Shown one piece after another: positions 17,144 through 26,607 of a stretch of DNA of 64,000 bases. Within the stretch, counting starts at the first letter, position 1, and every line of letters begins with the position of its first letter. The stretch covers positions 1,116,001 through 1,180,000 of the forward strand of contig NZ_MWQN01000002.1 in assembly GCF_002024165.1 (NCBI RefSeq), given 5' to 3'. This stretch comes from Embleya scabrispora. Lineage in GTDB: Bacteria > Actinomycetota > Actinomycetes > Streptomycetales > Streptomycetaceae. Made by a program: the position numbers and the translations under genes. A model generated the notes under the pieces. It did not search any database. It saw only the letters and a list, made by a program, of their open reading frames with translations, and had not been told where the DNA came from.

Positions 17144-17385
17144 GGGCGGCCCCCATTTCACGCCGGGTGGAACGTATTCTCGATGGCCGGGGTGGGAGGT
17201 CCCGTTCCGGTGGACCCGAGCACACCCCGGGCGCGTTTCGCGGCCGCGGCACGAAACGCGCACTGACGTCGATCGGGGCATACCCACTGACCTGCGACGT
17301 GTACCACGAGTATATGTTCGATGGCGGAGTGTAGTCATATGGTCGTATCATCGGACCAGAACCTCGGGAGCGACCGGGAGAGTTG

Positions 17386-18192
17386 CTACCGCGCGGCGGA
17401 GTCCTCGATCAACTTCAGGGCCAGTGCGCGCAGTTCGGCGTCCGCCTTCTCCGGGCTGCCGGTGTCGTACGGCGGGTCCGGGTCGTATTCGACCGCCAAC
17501 TGCGCGGCCTGGGCCACCCGGTCGTTCGTCAACCGGGAGGTGAGGTGCAGGGCCATGTCGATGCCGGCCGACACACCCGCCGCCGTGATGATCTTCCCGG
17601 CCTCGACGAACCGACCGGGAGTGTAGACGGCGCCGAATGTCGCCAGTTGCCCGCGCGAGGCCCAGTAGGTCGTGGCGGGCAGGCCGCGCAGCAGACCGGC
17701 GGCGCCCAGGATCAGGGATCCGGTACAGACCGACGTGGTCCACGTGGTGGTGCGGTGCATACGGCGGATCCAGTCGAGGGTCTCGGCGTCCCGGCTCGCC
17801 GTCACCATGCCGGGGCCGCCGCCCGGCACGAGCAGGACGTCGACGCCGCGCACCTCGCGCAACGAACGTTCGGCGATCAGCGCCACCTGCCCGGTGTCGG
17901 TGAGAATCCGCCCGGCCCGGCGCGCGACCATGCTCACCCGGGCGCCCGGAACCCGACACAGGACCTCGTACGGCCCGATCGCATCCAGCGCCGTGACCCC
18001 TTGGTAGAGCAACACGGCAACCCGCACCCGTCCCGAGGCGGGGTCGTCGTGGTCGGCGGCCCGCGGCTTCCACTCCTCCGCCGCCCCGGCCGTCCCCGAC
18101 GACCCGGCGGCGAGCAGCCCCGCGCCCACGGCCGCGACGACCGCACCCTTCAGAACCCCACGACGACCCTCGCCCCGCTCGTCGATCACCAT
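17386..18192 (-). CDS. Tat-exported DJ-1/PfpI-family protein
   Basis: A 268-residue precursor. The N-terminus GRRGVLKGAVVAAVGAGLLA is a twin-arginine signal with an AGA-type cleavage site. The mature part is a class-I glutamine-amidotransferase-like fold of the DJ-1/PfpI group: VRVAVLLYQGVTALDAIGPY, LLVPGGGPGM and the nucleophile elbow TSVCTGSLILGAAGLL, with TYWASRGQLATFGA after it. This resembles the sensor half of GlxA-type AraC regulators and isonitrile-hydratase-like enzymes, here exported and without a DNA-binding domain. GAGGT lies 6 nt before the ATG at 18192. Its function is unknown. Confidence 0.8.
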   Translation of the reverse strand: MVIDERGEGRRGVLKGAVVAAVGAGLLAAGSSGTAGAAEEWKPRAADHDDPASGRVRVAVLLYQGVTALDAIGPYEVLCRVPGARVSMVARRAGRILTDTGQVALIAERSLREVRGVDVLLVPGGGPGMVTASRDAETLDWIRRMHRTTTWTTSVCTGSLILGAAGLLRGLPATTYWASRGQLATFGAVYTPGRFVEAGKIITAAGVSAGIDMALHLTSRLTNDRVAQAAQLAVEYDPDPPYDTGSPEKADAELRALALKLIEDSAAR

Positions 18193-18666
18193 CAGGACAC
18201 CTCTTACTCGGCACGTGCTCGGCGTTCCCCCCTCGCCCCACCAGTCGGCGGGCGAGCCGGGGAAGTTCCCGCGGCGAGTAAATTTCGACGCCAAGTCCCT
18301 TGCCATGAAGGGCTGTTCGCGACCGTGATCAGCCATGCGACCGGCTCGACCGACCGGCGGCTCGCCATGCCGTCCCGAATACCCCCAGAAATCTGGGATT
18401 TCGCCGCACCGTGCACAGTGGCGAGGATGGCGACAGTGCGGTGCACGCGAGCGCGACCGCGCGGTCCGGGCGGCGACCGGACCGGGCGTGTCGCCCGCGC
18501 GCGGGCACGGGGGTTGCCGAAGCGGCGACCTGGGGGCGGAAGTGGCGCGCGCGCCGACGAGGTCGGCGTCGTATCGAACGCGCAGGGGCCGTGCGATCCG
18601 ACGGATCGACGTCTTCGGGGCGCGCGCCCTTTCGATCCGGGACACACATGCGCCGGACCGAACGCC

Positions 18667-18704
18667 GCGGCCCCGACTCTCCGTTTCCGAAGAGCCGGGG
18701 CCGC
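18667..18704 (-). terminator. Terminator of the carboxylase gene
   Basis: GCGGCCCCGACTCT (18667-18680) pairs with AGAGCCGGGGCCGC (18691-18704), a 14-bp stem with one mismatch, beginning 18 bp past the stop of the large carboxylase. The rest of the 18193-18721 gap holds no supported gene. Confidence 0.7.
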
Positions 18705-18721
18705 CGCACATGTTTGTTCGC

Positions 18722-21700
18722 TCAGCCCGCCGCAGCCGCCGAGCCCGGCTCCGCCCAGTGCGCCCCGATCGCCTCGATGATCCGCGGCCGCAACTCCCTT
18801 GCCTCGATCACCGCGTCCACCGAACCGACCTCCACCGCACGGCGGATGTCGTGGACCCGGTCGAACTCCGCGGCCACCTCGCCCAGCTTCTCGGTACGGA
18901 CCGACGAGCGCAGTTCGTCCAACTCGGCCGTCAGCGTGGCCCGCTCCGCGCCGGAGGCCGCCGCCGCGCGCGACTCCAGGTCGCGCACCCTCGGGTCGGC
19001 CGCGGTGCGTGCGTTGACGTCGCCGGCGAAGACCACCGCCGCCGCGGGCGCCCCGCCGAGGACCGACGCGAACGAGCCCTCGATGGCCAGCACGGTCATG
19101 TTCGGGTTCAGCGCCTTGGAGAACACCACGAACGCGCCGCCGTGGTAGCGCGAGATGACGCAGAACACGATCGGCCCGCGGAAGTTCACGATCGCCCGGC
19201 CGATCTCCGCGCCGTACTCCAGTTGCAACTTCCGCATCGACTCGGGCGAGCCGTCGAATCCGGACAGGTTGGCCAGCACCACCAGCGGCCGGTTGCCGGA
19301 CGCCGCGTTGATCGCCCGCGCGGCCTTCTTCGACGACTGCGGGAACAGCGTGCCCGCCGTGTAGGTGGCCGGCCCGTCCGTGGGCGGGAAGCCGCGCCGC
19401 GGCACCGCCCGGGACTCGATGCCGAGCAGGCACACCGGCATGCCGCCCAGGTGCACGTCCTGGACCGCCGCCGTGTCCGCGTCGGCCATGCCCGCCCAGC
19501 GCTCCAGGACCGGGTGGTCCTGGTCGGACAGCGCGCGCATCACGGTGCGGATGTCGAACGGCTTCTTGCGGTCGGGGTTGGCCTCGGCGGAGAAGATCTC
19601 GCCGACCGTGGTGAAGTCGCTGCCCTCCACCACGTGCGGGAAGGTCGACACGTCGCGGTCCGTCGGGTCGGTGGTGCCGGTGCGACGCGGCGCGAGTTCG
19701 CCCGGGGCGACGTAGGTGTGGTCGTAGTGCGACATCAGCACGTCACGCGCCGCGTTCAGGTCCGGCGCCCAGTACTGCGCCTGCCCGTTCGGGCCCATCA
19801 CCCGGTCGTAGCCGCCGATGCCGAAGTTGTCCTCGGCGGAGACGCCGCCGGAGAAGTCGAGGGCGTGCTTGCCGGTGAGCACCATGGCCGAGTCGGGGGT
19901 CATCACGAGGATGCCCTTGGTGTGCATGAGCATGGTGGCCTCGGCGTTCCAGTACGGCTGCGCGCCGACGTTGATGCCCGCGACCACGATGTTGATCTCG
20001 CCGCCGTCCTGGGTGAACGTGACGATCCGCTTGAGCGCGGCGGCCACCCAGTCCATGTTCTCCGTGCCCGACTCCATCGAGATCCGGGCGCCGGAGGACA
20101 GCGCGTACCACTCGACCGGCACCCGCATCCGCTCGGCCAGGTCCAGCGCCGCGATCACCCGACGGCACTCCGGCTCGGACAGCGCCCCGAGCGACTTCGT
20201 CGGGTCGCCCAGCAGGACCACGCGGGTGACACCCTCGGGGTGCCGCGCGGTGGCGGTACGGACCACACCCGCCACGATCGCGGCGGAGTTGCCGCCCTTG
20301 GGCCGGTCGACCGGCACGAGGGCGTGCTCCTCGTTCAGGTCGTACTCGACGAAGTCGCCAAGGCGTTCGGTGAGTTCGTACGGGTAGACGGTGTTGCGGC
20401 TGCTCGCGCGCAGCACCTTCAACCGGTAGGCGTCCAGCGGCTCGACCGGCTCGTCCGACGGCTCGCCGATGGTCAGTTCGGTACCGCCGGCGGCGTCGAA
20501 GGGGATCCGTACCGCGATCTTGGTCAGCTCGCCGGTCTGCGGGTCGCGCTGGCGGGCGATGAACAGGATCTCCTCCAGGCCCGCACCCGCGGTGGTCGGC
20601 CGCACGCGCCCGGCGATCATCTCCATCTCGGCGTGCGTGAGTCCGCTCGGCGGCCACACGTAGACCACGACCCGGTTGGTGTTGAAGCGCTTCGCCGAAG
20701 GGCGCCGCGACTGGGCGCGGCGGATCGAGTCGAGGCACGTGGCGAGGATGTCCTCGGCGGTCGGCAGTGCGACCAATCGGCCTTCGTGGTCGCGCAGTTC
20801 GGTGAGGTCGCGGACCTGGGCGAAGGCGACGAGGCGGTCGTCGGCGGGGTTCTCCCGGGCCACGCACTGGAAGAGGTAGACCTCCTCGTCCGAGGACGGC
20901 AGCCGGGTGAGGTCGAACTTGCTCAGCCGCTCCAACTGCATGCGCTGCGCGATGTACGGGTGCAGACCCCGGATCAACCGCTCCTCGACCATCCCCGTGT
21001 CGGACGGGCGGAACGTGAAGTGGTGGTGCATCACCGCGCCGCCACGACCGGCCACCGTGGTGGTCAGTCGGCGGACCCGAGGCGGCAGCGGCTGTGCGGC
21101 GACCACCTCGTGCAGCGCGGCGGCCGTCGCGTCCGCGCTCTCCGGCTGGTTCTCCCAGGACAGGTAGATGTCCGCGTCGATCGGGTTGCCGTCGGCGGCC
21201 AGTTCGGCGAGGCCGCGCAGCGCGCCGCCCAGGGCCTCGAAGCCGACCGCGGCGGAGACCAGCGAGGAGCCGGCCCGCTCGGCGACCACGAACGTGCAGC
21301 CCGCGATCTCGCGGGTACGGACGTCGGTGAGGCCCTTGTTGCCGTAGTAGCGCCGGGTCAGCACCTCCAGCATGGTCGCGTTGTCGAGGTTGTCGCGGAC
21401 CAGCCGCTGGCCGAGCAGCCGGACCAGGGGCTCGGTGCTGCGCACCATCTCGGCGACCCGCTCGGCGCGGTCCGGAGTGTCGGGGTGCGCGTCCAGGTGA
21501 CGCAGGTGCTTGCGCACGCCGGCGTACACGCGGGCGCGGTTGCGGCGCAGCAGCGGCCGGCCGAACCAGTCGTAGACCACACCGCGCGCGAGGTCGGCGA
21601 GTACGGGGAAGCGGACCTGGGTGGCGGCGATCAGCCGCTCCAGGGCCAGACCCGCGGGCTCGTGCAGCGTCGCGTCCGGCGGCGCCTCGCGCAGCCAGGA

Positions 21701-24214
21701 GCGCAACAGGGTGGCGATGACGGCGGCGTCGGCGGAGGCGCGCTGCTGGGCGAGGAAGATCCGGAACACCGCGGCTTCGAGCTCGGCCGAGGGCTCCGGC
21801 TCGGTGACGCCGTAGTGGGCCAGGGCCTTGGCCAGCTTGGCCCGGAACGCGGGGGGCAGTCCGGCGCGTTCCACGTCCAGGCTCTGCAGGTAGCTGTGGA
21901 AGTACTCGCGGGCGCTGTGCAGATGGCCGTCGCCGCCGACGTCCTCGCCCGCGGGCCGATTGCGGCTCAGTTCGGCCAGGTCGGTGAACATCTCGACGAG
22001 TTCCAACTCGCGCACCAGCGGCCGGTGGCCGGCCTCGGCGGCGGCGGTGCGGGCGGCGAGGTAGTCGTCGAGCACGCGGCGCTCGTCGTGCGGGTCGACG
22101 TCGAAGCCCAGCAGCAGGCTGCGCAGGTCCTCCTGGCCGCGCCGGGTGCGCGCCCGCACGGGGACGGTCTCGGGCGCGGCGGGCAGGTCCAGCTCGACGG
22201 ACGCGCCGCCGCTCGCGTCCTCGGCCTCGGCGTCGTCGTCGGCGAGCGGTTCCAGGCGCAGCAGCGGGGCGCCGGTCTCCACCTGGCTGCCCACGGAGAC
22301 CGAGCATTCCTTCAGGCGCGCGCGGAACGGTGCGCGCAGCACCGTTTCCATCTTCATGCTCTCCAGCACCAGGACCGGTGCGCCGGCCTCGACCTCGTCG
22401 CCGATCGCCAGGGGGGTGGCGACGACCAGGGCGGGGGCGGGGGAGCGTACGACGCCGCCCTCGTCGCGGCCGACGCGGTGGGTGACGCCGTCGACCTCGA
22501 CGAGGTGGGTCGGCCCGTGGGTGGCGGTGAGCAGGCGGTAGCGGGTGCCGTTGACCACGATCTGGCCGGTGTGCCGGTCGAACCGGTCGAGCTCGACATC
22601 GGCGGTACGCACCACCTCACCCGCCTCGATGCCGACGCGGAAGCGGTGTGCGCCGACGCGGGCGACGCGGACGCGGTAGCCGACGCCGCGCAGCTTCAGG
22701 TCGAGGGGGCGACCGCTCTCGTGCTGGACCTGCGGCCGGCCGCCGAAGGCGGTGGACAACAGCCGCTGTCGCTCGGCGCGCTCCTCCTCCTCGTAGGCCT
22801 CGATCGCGGCGGCGGCGAGGGCGACGGCGGAGTGGCGGTGCGAGACGAGGCGGCCCTCGCCGCGTACGCGGTCGATCCAGCCGGTGTCGGCGCTGCCGTC
22901 GATCACCTCGGGCTGGTCCAGCAGGTCGAGCACGAAGCTCTTGTTGGTGGCGCCGCCCTCGATGATCACCGTGGTCTGCGCCATCGCCCGCCGCAACCGG
23001 CCCAACGCCTCCTCACGGTCGTGACCGTACGCGATGATCTTGGCGATCATCGAGTCGAAATCGGCGGGGATCGTGTCGCCCTCGCTGACGCCGGTGTCCA
23101 CGCGGATACCGGGTCCGGCGGGCAGGTCCAGGCGGGCGATCCGGCCGGGGGAGGGGGCGAAGTCGCGGTCGGGGTCCTCGGCGTTCAGGCGTGCCTCGAC
23201 GGCGTGGCCGCGCTCGATCGGCGGGGAGCCTTCGAGCCGGGCGCCGCCGGCGATTCGCAACTGGGCCTTGACCAGGTCGAATCCGGTGGTGGACTCGGTG
23301 ATCGGGTGCTCGACCTGGAGGCGGGTGTTGACCTCCAGGAACGCGAACAGTCGGTCGCCGGGGTGGTAGAGGAACTCGACGGTGGCGGCGCCGCGGTAGC
23401 CGACGGCGAGTGCCAGACGCTCGGCGGACGTCTTGAGTTCGGCGACCTGGTCCGGGGCCAGGACGGGGGAGGCGGACTCCTCGACGACCTTCTGGTTGCG
23501 TCGCTGGATCGAGCAGTCGCGCACGCCCAGCGCCCACGCGGTGCCCTGCCCGTCGGCGATCACCTGGACCTCGACGTGCCGGGCACCGGTGACCAGACGC
23601 TCCAGGAACACCACGCCGCTGCCGAACGCGCGCGCGGCCTCCTGGCTGGTGCGCTCGTACGCGTCGACCAACTCGGCATCGCCCGTGATCACACGGATGC
23701 CGCGCCCGCCACCGCCGGCGGTCGCCTTGAGCATCAGGGGGTAGCCGATCTCGGCCGCGGCCGCGAGCGCCGCGTCCAGGGTCTCCACCGCACCGCGGCT
23801 CCACGGCGCGACGGGGACGCCGACCTCCTCCGCGATCAGCTTCGAGCCGATCTTGTCGCCGAGCCTGCGCATGGCCTCCACGCTCGGGCCGACGAAGGCG
23901 ATGCCCGACTCCCGGCACAACTCGGCGAACGCCGGATCCTCCGCGACGAAACCCCACCCCACCCACGCCGCGTCGGCGCCGGTGGCCACCAACGCCCGCT
24001 CCAGGGCCTTCAGGTCCAGATACGGACGCGCCGACGCCGGCCCCAGGTCGTACGACAGATCCGCCTCACGCACGAAGGTGGCCGTACGGTCGACGTCGGT
24101 GTACAGGGCGACGGTCTCGATCCGGGTGCCGGTCTCCGCGGCCAGCTCCCGGACGGCGTGGATGAGCCGCATCGCGGCCTCCCCACGATTGACGATGGCG
24201 ACACGACTGAACAC
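18722..24214 (-). CDS. Single-chain biotin-dependent acyl-CoA carboxylase (eukaryotic ACC-like architecture)
   Basis: An 1,830-residue enzyme holding all carboxylase activities. A biotin carboxylase comes first (FSRVAIVNRGEAAMRL, the ATP grasp loop KATAGGGGRGI, FLEVNTRLQVEHPITE). The biotinyl domain follows with LESMKMET, biotin on Lys621. A helical central region of about 500 residues resembles the ACC central domain. The carboxyltransferase is last (SSGARISMESG, GGEINIVVAGINVG, MLMHTKGILVMT; then GAEIGRAIVNFRGPIVFCVI and RYHGGAFVVFSKALN). The usual actinomycete enzyme splits into AccA/AccB/AccE subunits. The GTG at 24214 has GGAGG 9 nt upstream. Acetyl- or propionyl-CoA is the likely substrate. 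A GTTCAC-N6-GTGAAC palindrome lies 65 bp upstream. Confidence 0.93.
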   Translation of the reverse strand: MFSRVAIVNRGEAAMRLIHAVRELAAETGTRIETVALYTDVDRTATFVREADLSYDLGPASARPYLDLKALERALVATGADAAWVGWGFVAEDPAFAELCRESGIAFVGPSVEAMRRLGDKIGSKLIAEEVGVPVAPWSRGAVETLDAALAAAAEIGYPLMLKATAGGGGRGIRVITGDAELVDAYERTSQEAARAFGSGVVFLERLVTGARHVEVQVIADGQGTAWALGVRDCSIQRRNQKVVEESASPVLAPDQVAELKTSAERLALAVGYRGAATVEFLYHPGDRLFAFLEVNTRLQVEHPITESTTGFDLVKAQLRIAGGARLEGSPPIERGHAVEARLNAEDPDRDFAPSPGRIARLDLPAGPGIRVDTGVSEGDTIPADFDSMIAKIIAYGHDREEALGRLRRAMAQTTVIIEGGATNKSFVLDLLDQPEVIDGSADTGWIDRVRGEGRLVSHRHSAVALAAAAIEAYEEEERAERQRLLSTAFGGRPQVQHESGRPLDLKLRGVGYRVRVARVGAHRFRVGIEAGEVVRTADVELDRFDRHTGQIVVNGTRYRLLTATHGPTHLVEVDGVTHRVGRDEGGVVRSPAPALVVATPLAIGDEVEAGAPVLVLESMKMETVLRAPFRARLKECSVSVGSQVETGAPLLRLEPLADDDAEAEDASGGASVELDLPAAPETVPVRARTRRGQEDLRSLLLGFDVDPHDERRVLDDYLAARTAAAEAGHRPLVRELELVEMFTDLAELSRNRPAGEDVGGDGHLHSAREYFHSYLQSLDVERAGLPPAFRAKLAKALAHYGVTEPEPSAELEAAVFRIFLAQQRASADAAVIATLLRSWLREAPPDATLHEPAGLALERLIAATQVRFPVLADLARGVVYDWFGRPLLRRNRARVYAGVRKHLRHLDAHPDTPDRAERVAEMVRSTEPLVRLLGQRLVRDNLDNATMLEVLTRRYYGNKGLTDVRTREIAGCTFVVAERAGSSLVSAAVGFEALGGALRGLAELAADGNPIDADIYLSWENQPESADATAAALHEVVAAQPLPPRVRRLTTTVAGRGGAVMHHHFTFRPSDTGMVEERLIRGLHPYIAQRMQLERLSKFDLTRLPSSDEEVYLFQCVARENPADDRLVAFAQVRDLTELRDHEGRLVALPTAEDILATCLDSIRRAQSRRPSAKRFNTNRVVVYVWPPSGLTHAEMEMIAGRVRPTTAGAGLEEILFIARQRDPQTGELTKIAVRIPFDAAGGTELTIGEPSDEPVEPLDAYRLKVLRASSRNTVYPYELTERLGDFVEYDLNEEHALVPVDRPKGGNSAAIVAGVVRTATARHPEGVTRVVLLGDPTKSLGALSEPECRRVIAALDLAERMRVPVEWYALSSGARISMESGTENMDWVAAALKRIVTFTQDGGEINIVVAGINVGAQPYWNAEATMLMHTKGILVMTPDSAMVLTGKHALDFSGGVSAEDNFGIGGYDRVMGPNGQAQYWAPDLNAARDVLMSHYDHTYVAPGELAPRRTGTTDPTDRDVSTFPHVVEGSDFTTVGEIFSAEANPDRKKPFDIRTVMRALSDQDHPVLERWAGMADADTAAVQDVHLGGMPVCLLGIESRAVPRRGFPPTDGPATYTAGTLFPQSSKKAARAINAASGNRPLVVLANLSGFDGSPESMRKLQLEYGAEIGRAIVNFRGPIVFCVISRYHGGAFVVFSKALNPNMTVLAIEGSFASVLGGAPAAAVVFAGDVNARTAADPRVRDLESRAAAASGAERATLTAELDELRSSVRTEKLGEVAAEFDRVHDIRRAVEVGSVDAVIEARELRPRIIEAIGAHWAEPGSAAAAG

Positions 24215-24278
24215 CCGACCGAACCTCCTGCAAACCAACGATTGTGCTCGCCGCGACGTTGCGGCGACCCCCGACAGT

Positions 24279-24296
24279 GTTCACCATTCCGTGAAC
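24279..24296. promoter_or_regulatory. Candidate operator of the carboxylase gene
   Basis: GTTCAC-cattcc-GTGAAC is a perfect 6-bp inverted repeat 65 bp upstream of the carboxylase start. The half-sites are identical to those in the TetR operator array at 29691-29728 but with different spacing. Otherwise the 24215-24750 gap holds no gene that can be supported. Confidence 0.4.
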
Positions 24297-24750
24297 CGGT
24301 CGGCAACGCCATGTCGCGGGCAGTGCACACTGAGCGGCGCCAGTTGTAGGAAACATCCAAAAGGGCCGAACGTCCGCGACCCGACCGGGACGGATCCGAC
24401 GGGCGAAAAATGCCGATTCCTGAGCTTTGGTCCATGGCTTGAAGTACACGGTCGATGTGGACTTCGATACATGCGCCGGGCAAGGAGCGCACCCGGTCTC
24501 GCCGTCGTCCCGTCGGACGGGACTGGTCCACGGCGCCGACAGGAGCGTCGGGGGCCGCGACCGGCGTCGTCGACGCACGGACGCGAGGGATGTGCGAGCG
24601 GGCGGCGAAACGGGCTCGCATTTCAGGCTTATCACCGCTTTTCGCTCACGGGCATCCCGTGGCATGCCCGTGGCTTCTCATGCCGGGGCTATGGGTTTGC
24701 GATGGTCGGGCCATCGGTTCGCGATCGGTGGGCTTCGGTAGACAGCGCCC

Positions 24751-25953
24751 ATGAGTGACTACGCGGGATCGAAGATGCGCCCGTCGCGGCGTTCCGTGAT
24801 GGGGCTGGTCGCGGCGGCTTCGTTGGCCGGCGGGGGTGTACTGGCCGATGGCGGGTCGGCTGCGGGGGCCGTCGCCGGCTCCGGGGCGACCGGGGTCGGC
24901 CGGGTGCCGGACCAGTTGCGGCCGGGCGGGGCGTACGACCGGCTCGTCGCGGATCTGGCGGCGCGGGATCGATTCGCCGGGACGGTGCTGCTCGCGCATC
25001 GTGGGCGGCCGGTGCTGATCCGCTCACACGGGATGGCCGACCGGGAGCGGGAAATCGCGAACGGGCACGACACCGTCTTCAACATCGCCTCCGTGGGCAA
25101 GTTCTTCGCCGGTCTGGCCGTCACCCAGCTCTTCGCCCGCCGGCTGATCCGCCTCGACGGCACCATCGGGACCTGGCTGGACGGCTTCCCCCCGGGCGTG
25201 GCCGACACCGTCACCGTGCACCAACTGCTCACCCACACCTCGGGGTTGGGCGACCACCGGGCGGACCCGGCGTGGCGGGAGGCGGTGCGCGGATGGCGCA
25301 CGCCGGCCGAGTTCGAGACGGGCACGCTGGACTTCATCCGCCGGCAGCGACCGCTGTTCCCGCCCGGGACGCGGCTGGAGTACAGCAACTCCGGCTTCCG
25401 GGTGCTCGGCGCGATCGTGGCGCGGATCTCCGGTGGCACCTACGCGGACTACGTACGCGAGCACATCCTCGGCCCCGCCGGGATGACGCGCACGGAATTC
25501 GCCCCGCTGTCGCGTTGGCAGACCGACCCCGCCTACGCGCACGCGTACGGGGAGCCGCAGGCGGACGGGCGGCGTCCCGACCTGACCGCCGCGATGCGCG
25601 GCGCGGAGATCGGGGGCGGCGACGGCGGGGTCTTCTCCACCGCCCCCGACCTGCTGCGGTTCGCGGTGGCGCTGCGCGAGGGACGGCTCGTGGGGGAGGC
25701 GCACACCGAGATGATGCTGAGCGGGAAGTATCCGTTCGGCCCGGGCGGCATGGCCTCCTACGGCTCGCTGATCTCGATCGTCAACGGCCGTCGGCGGATC
25801 GGTCACGGCGGGGGCGACCCCGGGATCACCGCGAACGTGTACAGCTACCCCGACGCGGACTGGGTGGCGCTGTTCGTCGCCAACCAGTCCCTCGTCGACC
25901 TGCGCCCGCTGATCGAACTGCCCGACCGGCTGATCCTCGACGACGGGCGGTGA
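24751..25953 (+). CDS. Tat-exported serine hydrolase, class C beta-lactamase fold
   Basis: A 400-residue precursor with a twin-arginine signal (PSRRSVMGLVAAASLAGGG). The mature enzyme has the penicillin-binding-protein/beta-lactamase motifs: S114-V-G-K117 (SxxK), Y211-S-N213, and H352-G-G. HQLLTHTSGLGDH and YSNSGFRVLGAIVARISGG are typical of the class-C/EstB/DD-peptidase group that includes esterases and D-amino-acid peptidases. Whether it hydrolyses beta-lactams, D-peptides or esters cannot be decided. The ATG at 24751 gives the full signal. Confidence 0.88.
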   Translation: MSDYAGSKMRPSRRSVMGLVAAASLAGGGVLADGGSAAGAVAGSGATGVGRVPDQLRPGGAYDRLVADLAARDRFAGTVLLAHRGRPVLIRSHGMADREREIANGHDTVFNIASVGKFFAGLAVTQLFARRLIRLDGTIGTWLDGFPPGVADTVTVHQLLTHTSGLGDHRADPAWREAVRGWRTPAEFETGTLDFIRRQRPLFPPGTRLEYSNSGFRVLGAIVARISGGTYADYVREHILGPAGMTRTEFAPLSRWQTDPAYAHAYGEPQADGRRPDLTAAMRGAEIGGGDGGVFSTAPDLLRFAVALREGRLVGEAHTEMMLSGKYPFGPGGMASYGSLISIVNGRRRIGHGGGDPGITANVYSYPDADWVALFVANQSLVDLRPLIELPDRLILDDGR

Positions 25954-26021
25954 CGAGAGGTGACGGACGGTAATGGACGATAATGGGCGCTGACGGGCGC
26001 TTCGGGGCTTTTTCCTGTGGC

Positions 26022-26175
26022 TTACTTGTCGGCGACGAGGGTTCCCGGGGCGCCCCGGCTGTCCGTGGGGGTCTCGTGGATCCGGACCTGGACCGCCTCG
26101 GCCGGGGTCTCGTACGCCTCGACCACGGCGTCGGCGAGCCGGCGGACCGCCCTGCTGGACGGTGATGACGGGCAC
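26022..26175 (-). pseudogene. Frameshifted tautomerase (4-oxalocrotonate tautomerase family) remnant
   Basis: Reading from a GTG at 26175 gives VPVITVQQ, the exact N-terminus of small tautomerases with catalytic Pro after the start residue. The frame is then lost; in the next frame VRRLADAVVEAYETPAEAVQ, then VRIHETPTDSRGAPGTLVADK and a stop at 26022, match the rest of the family. Normal members have about 9 more residues between QQ and the first helix, so a deletion of roughly 26 nt with a frame change is the simplest account. A sequencing error alone would not restore the missing residues. Confidence 0.65.
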
Positions 26176-26607
26176 GACGGCCTCCGTCGTCGCGCCGCCG
26201 CCCGGTGTTTGCGGGCCGCTGTGCGGCGTGGGTGGAAGACGGTGCGGGTGGTGGACGGGATCTCGGCCCTGCTCGCGTGGAAGACCGTCCAGGTCGGCGG
26301 CCCGCCGCCGATCGCGGCCGGGCCCGCGTGTTCGGTGGCGAGCGGCGTGCGGGTAGGTGGCTGAACGCTCCAGGCGCCGGATCTGTCGGGGATCGTGGGC
26401 TGCGCGATGTGCGGTCGCTCGGCGGCCCGCGAGGTGCAACTCCTCGGCCGCCGCCACGAAGTACCGGATCCGGCGTGGTCACACGGATGCCGCAGGGGCG
26501 GGCATGATCGCCGTCCGGTAGGGAACTCTCCGCACCCGTCCGCACGCGGAAGCGTGGGACGTCCGCGGCGTGGAGCGCGTCCCGGCCGTCGTCTCCGGAG
26601 GCACATC

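Noticed and set aside
18335-24349. A 2,004-residue open frame on the plus strand antisense to the carboxylase
   Set aside because: It mirrors the carboxylase coding frame in high-GC DNA; it is rich in Arg/Gly/His/Asp with no recognisable domain, while the minus strand encodes a clear enzyme.
25954-26600. Plus-strand frame 26017-26364 as a gene
   Set aside because: It is antisense to the tautomerase remnant, whose family match on the minus strand is much stronger.
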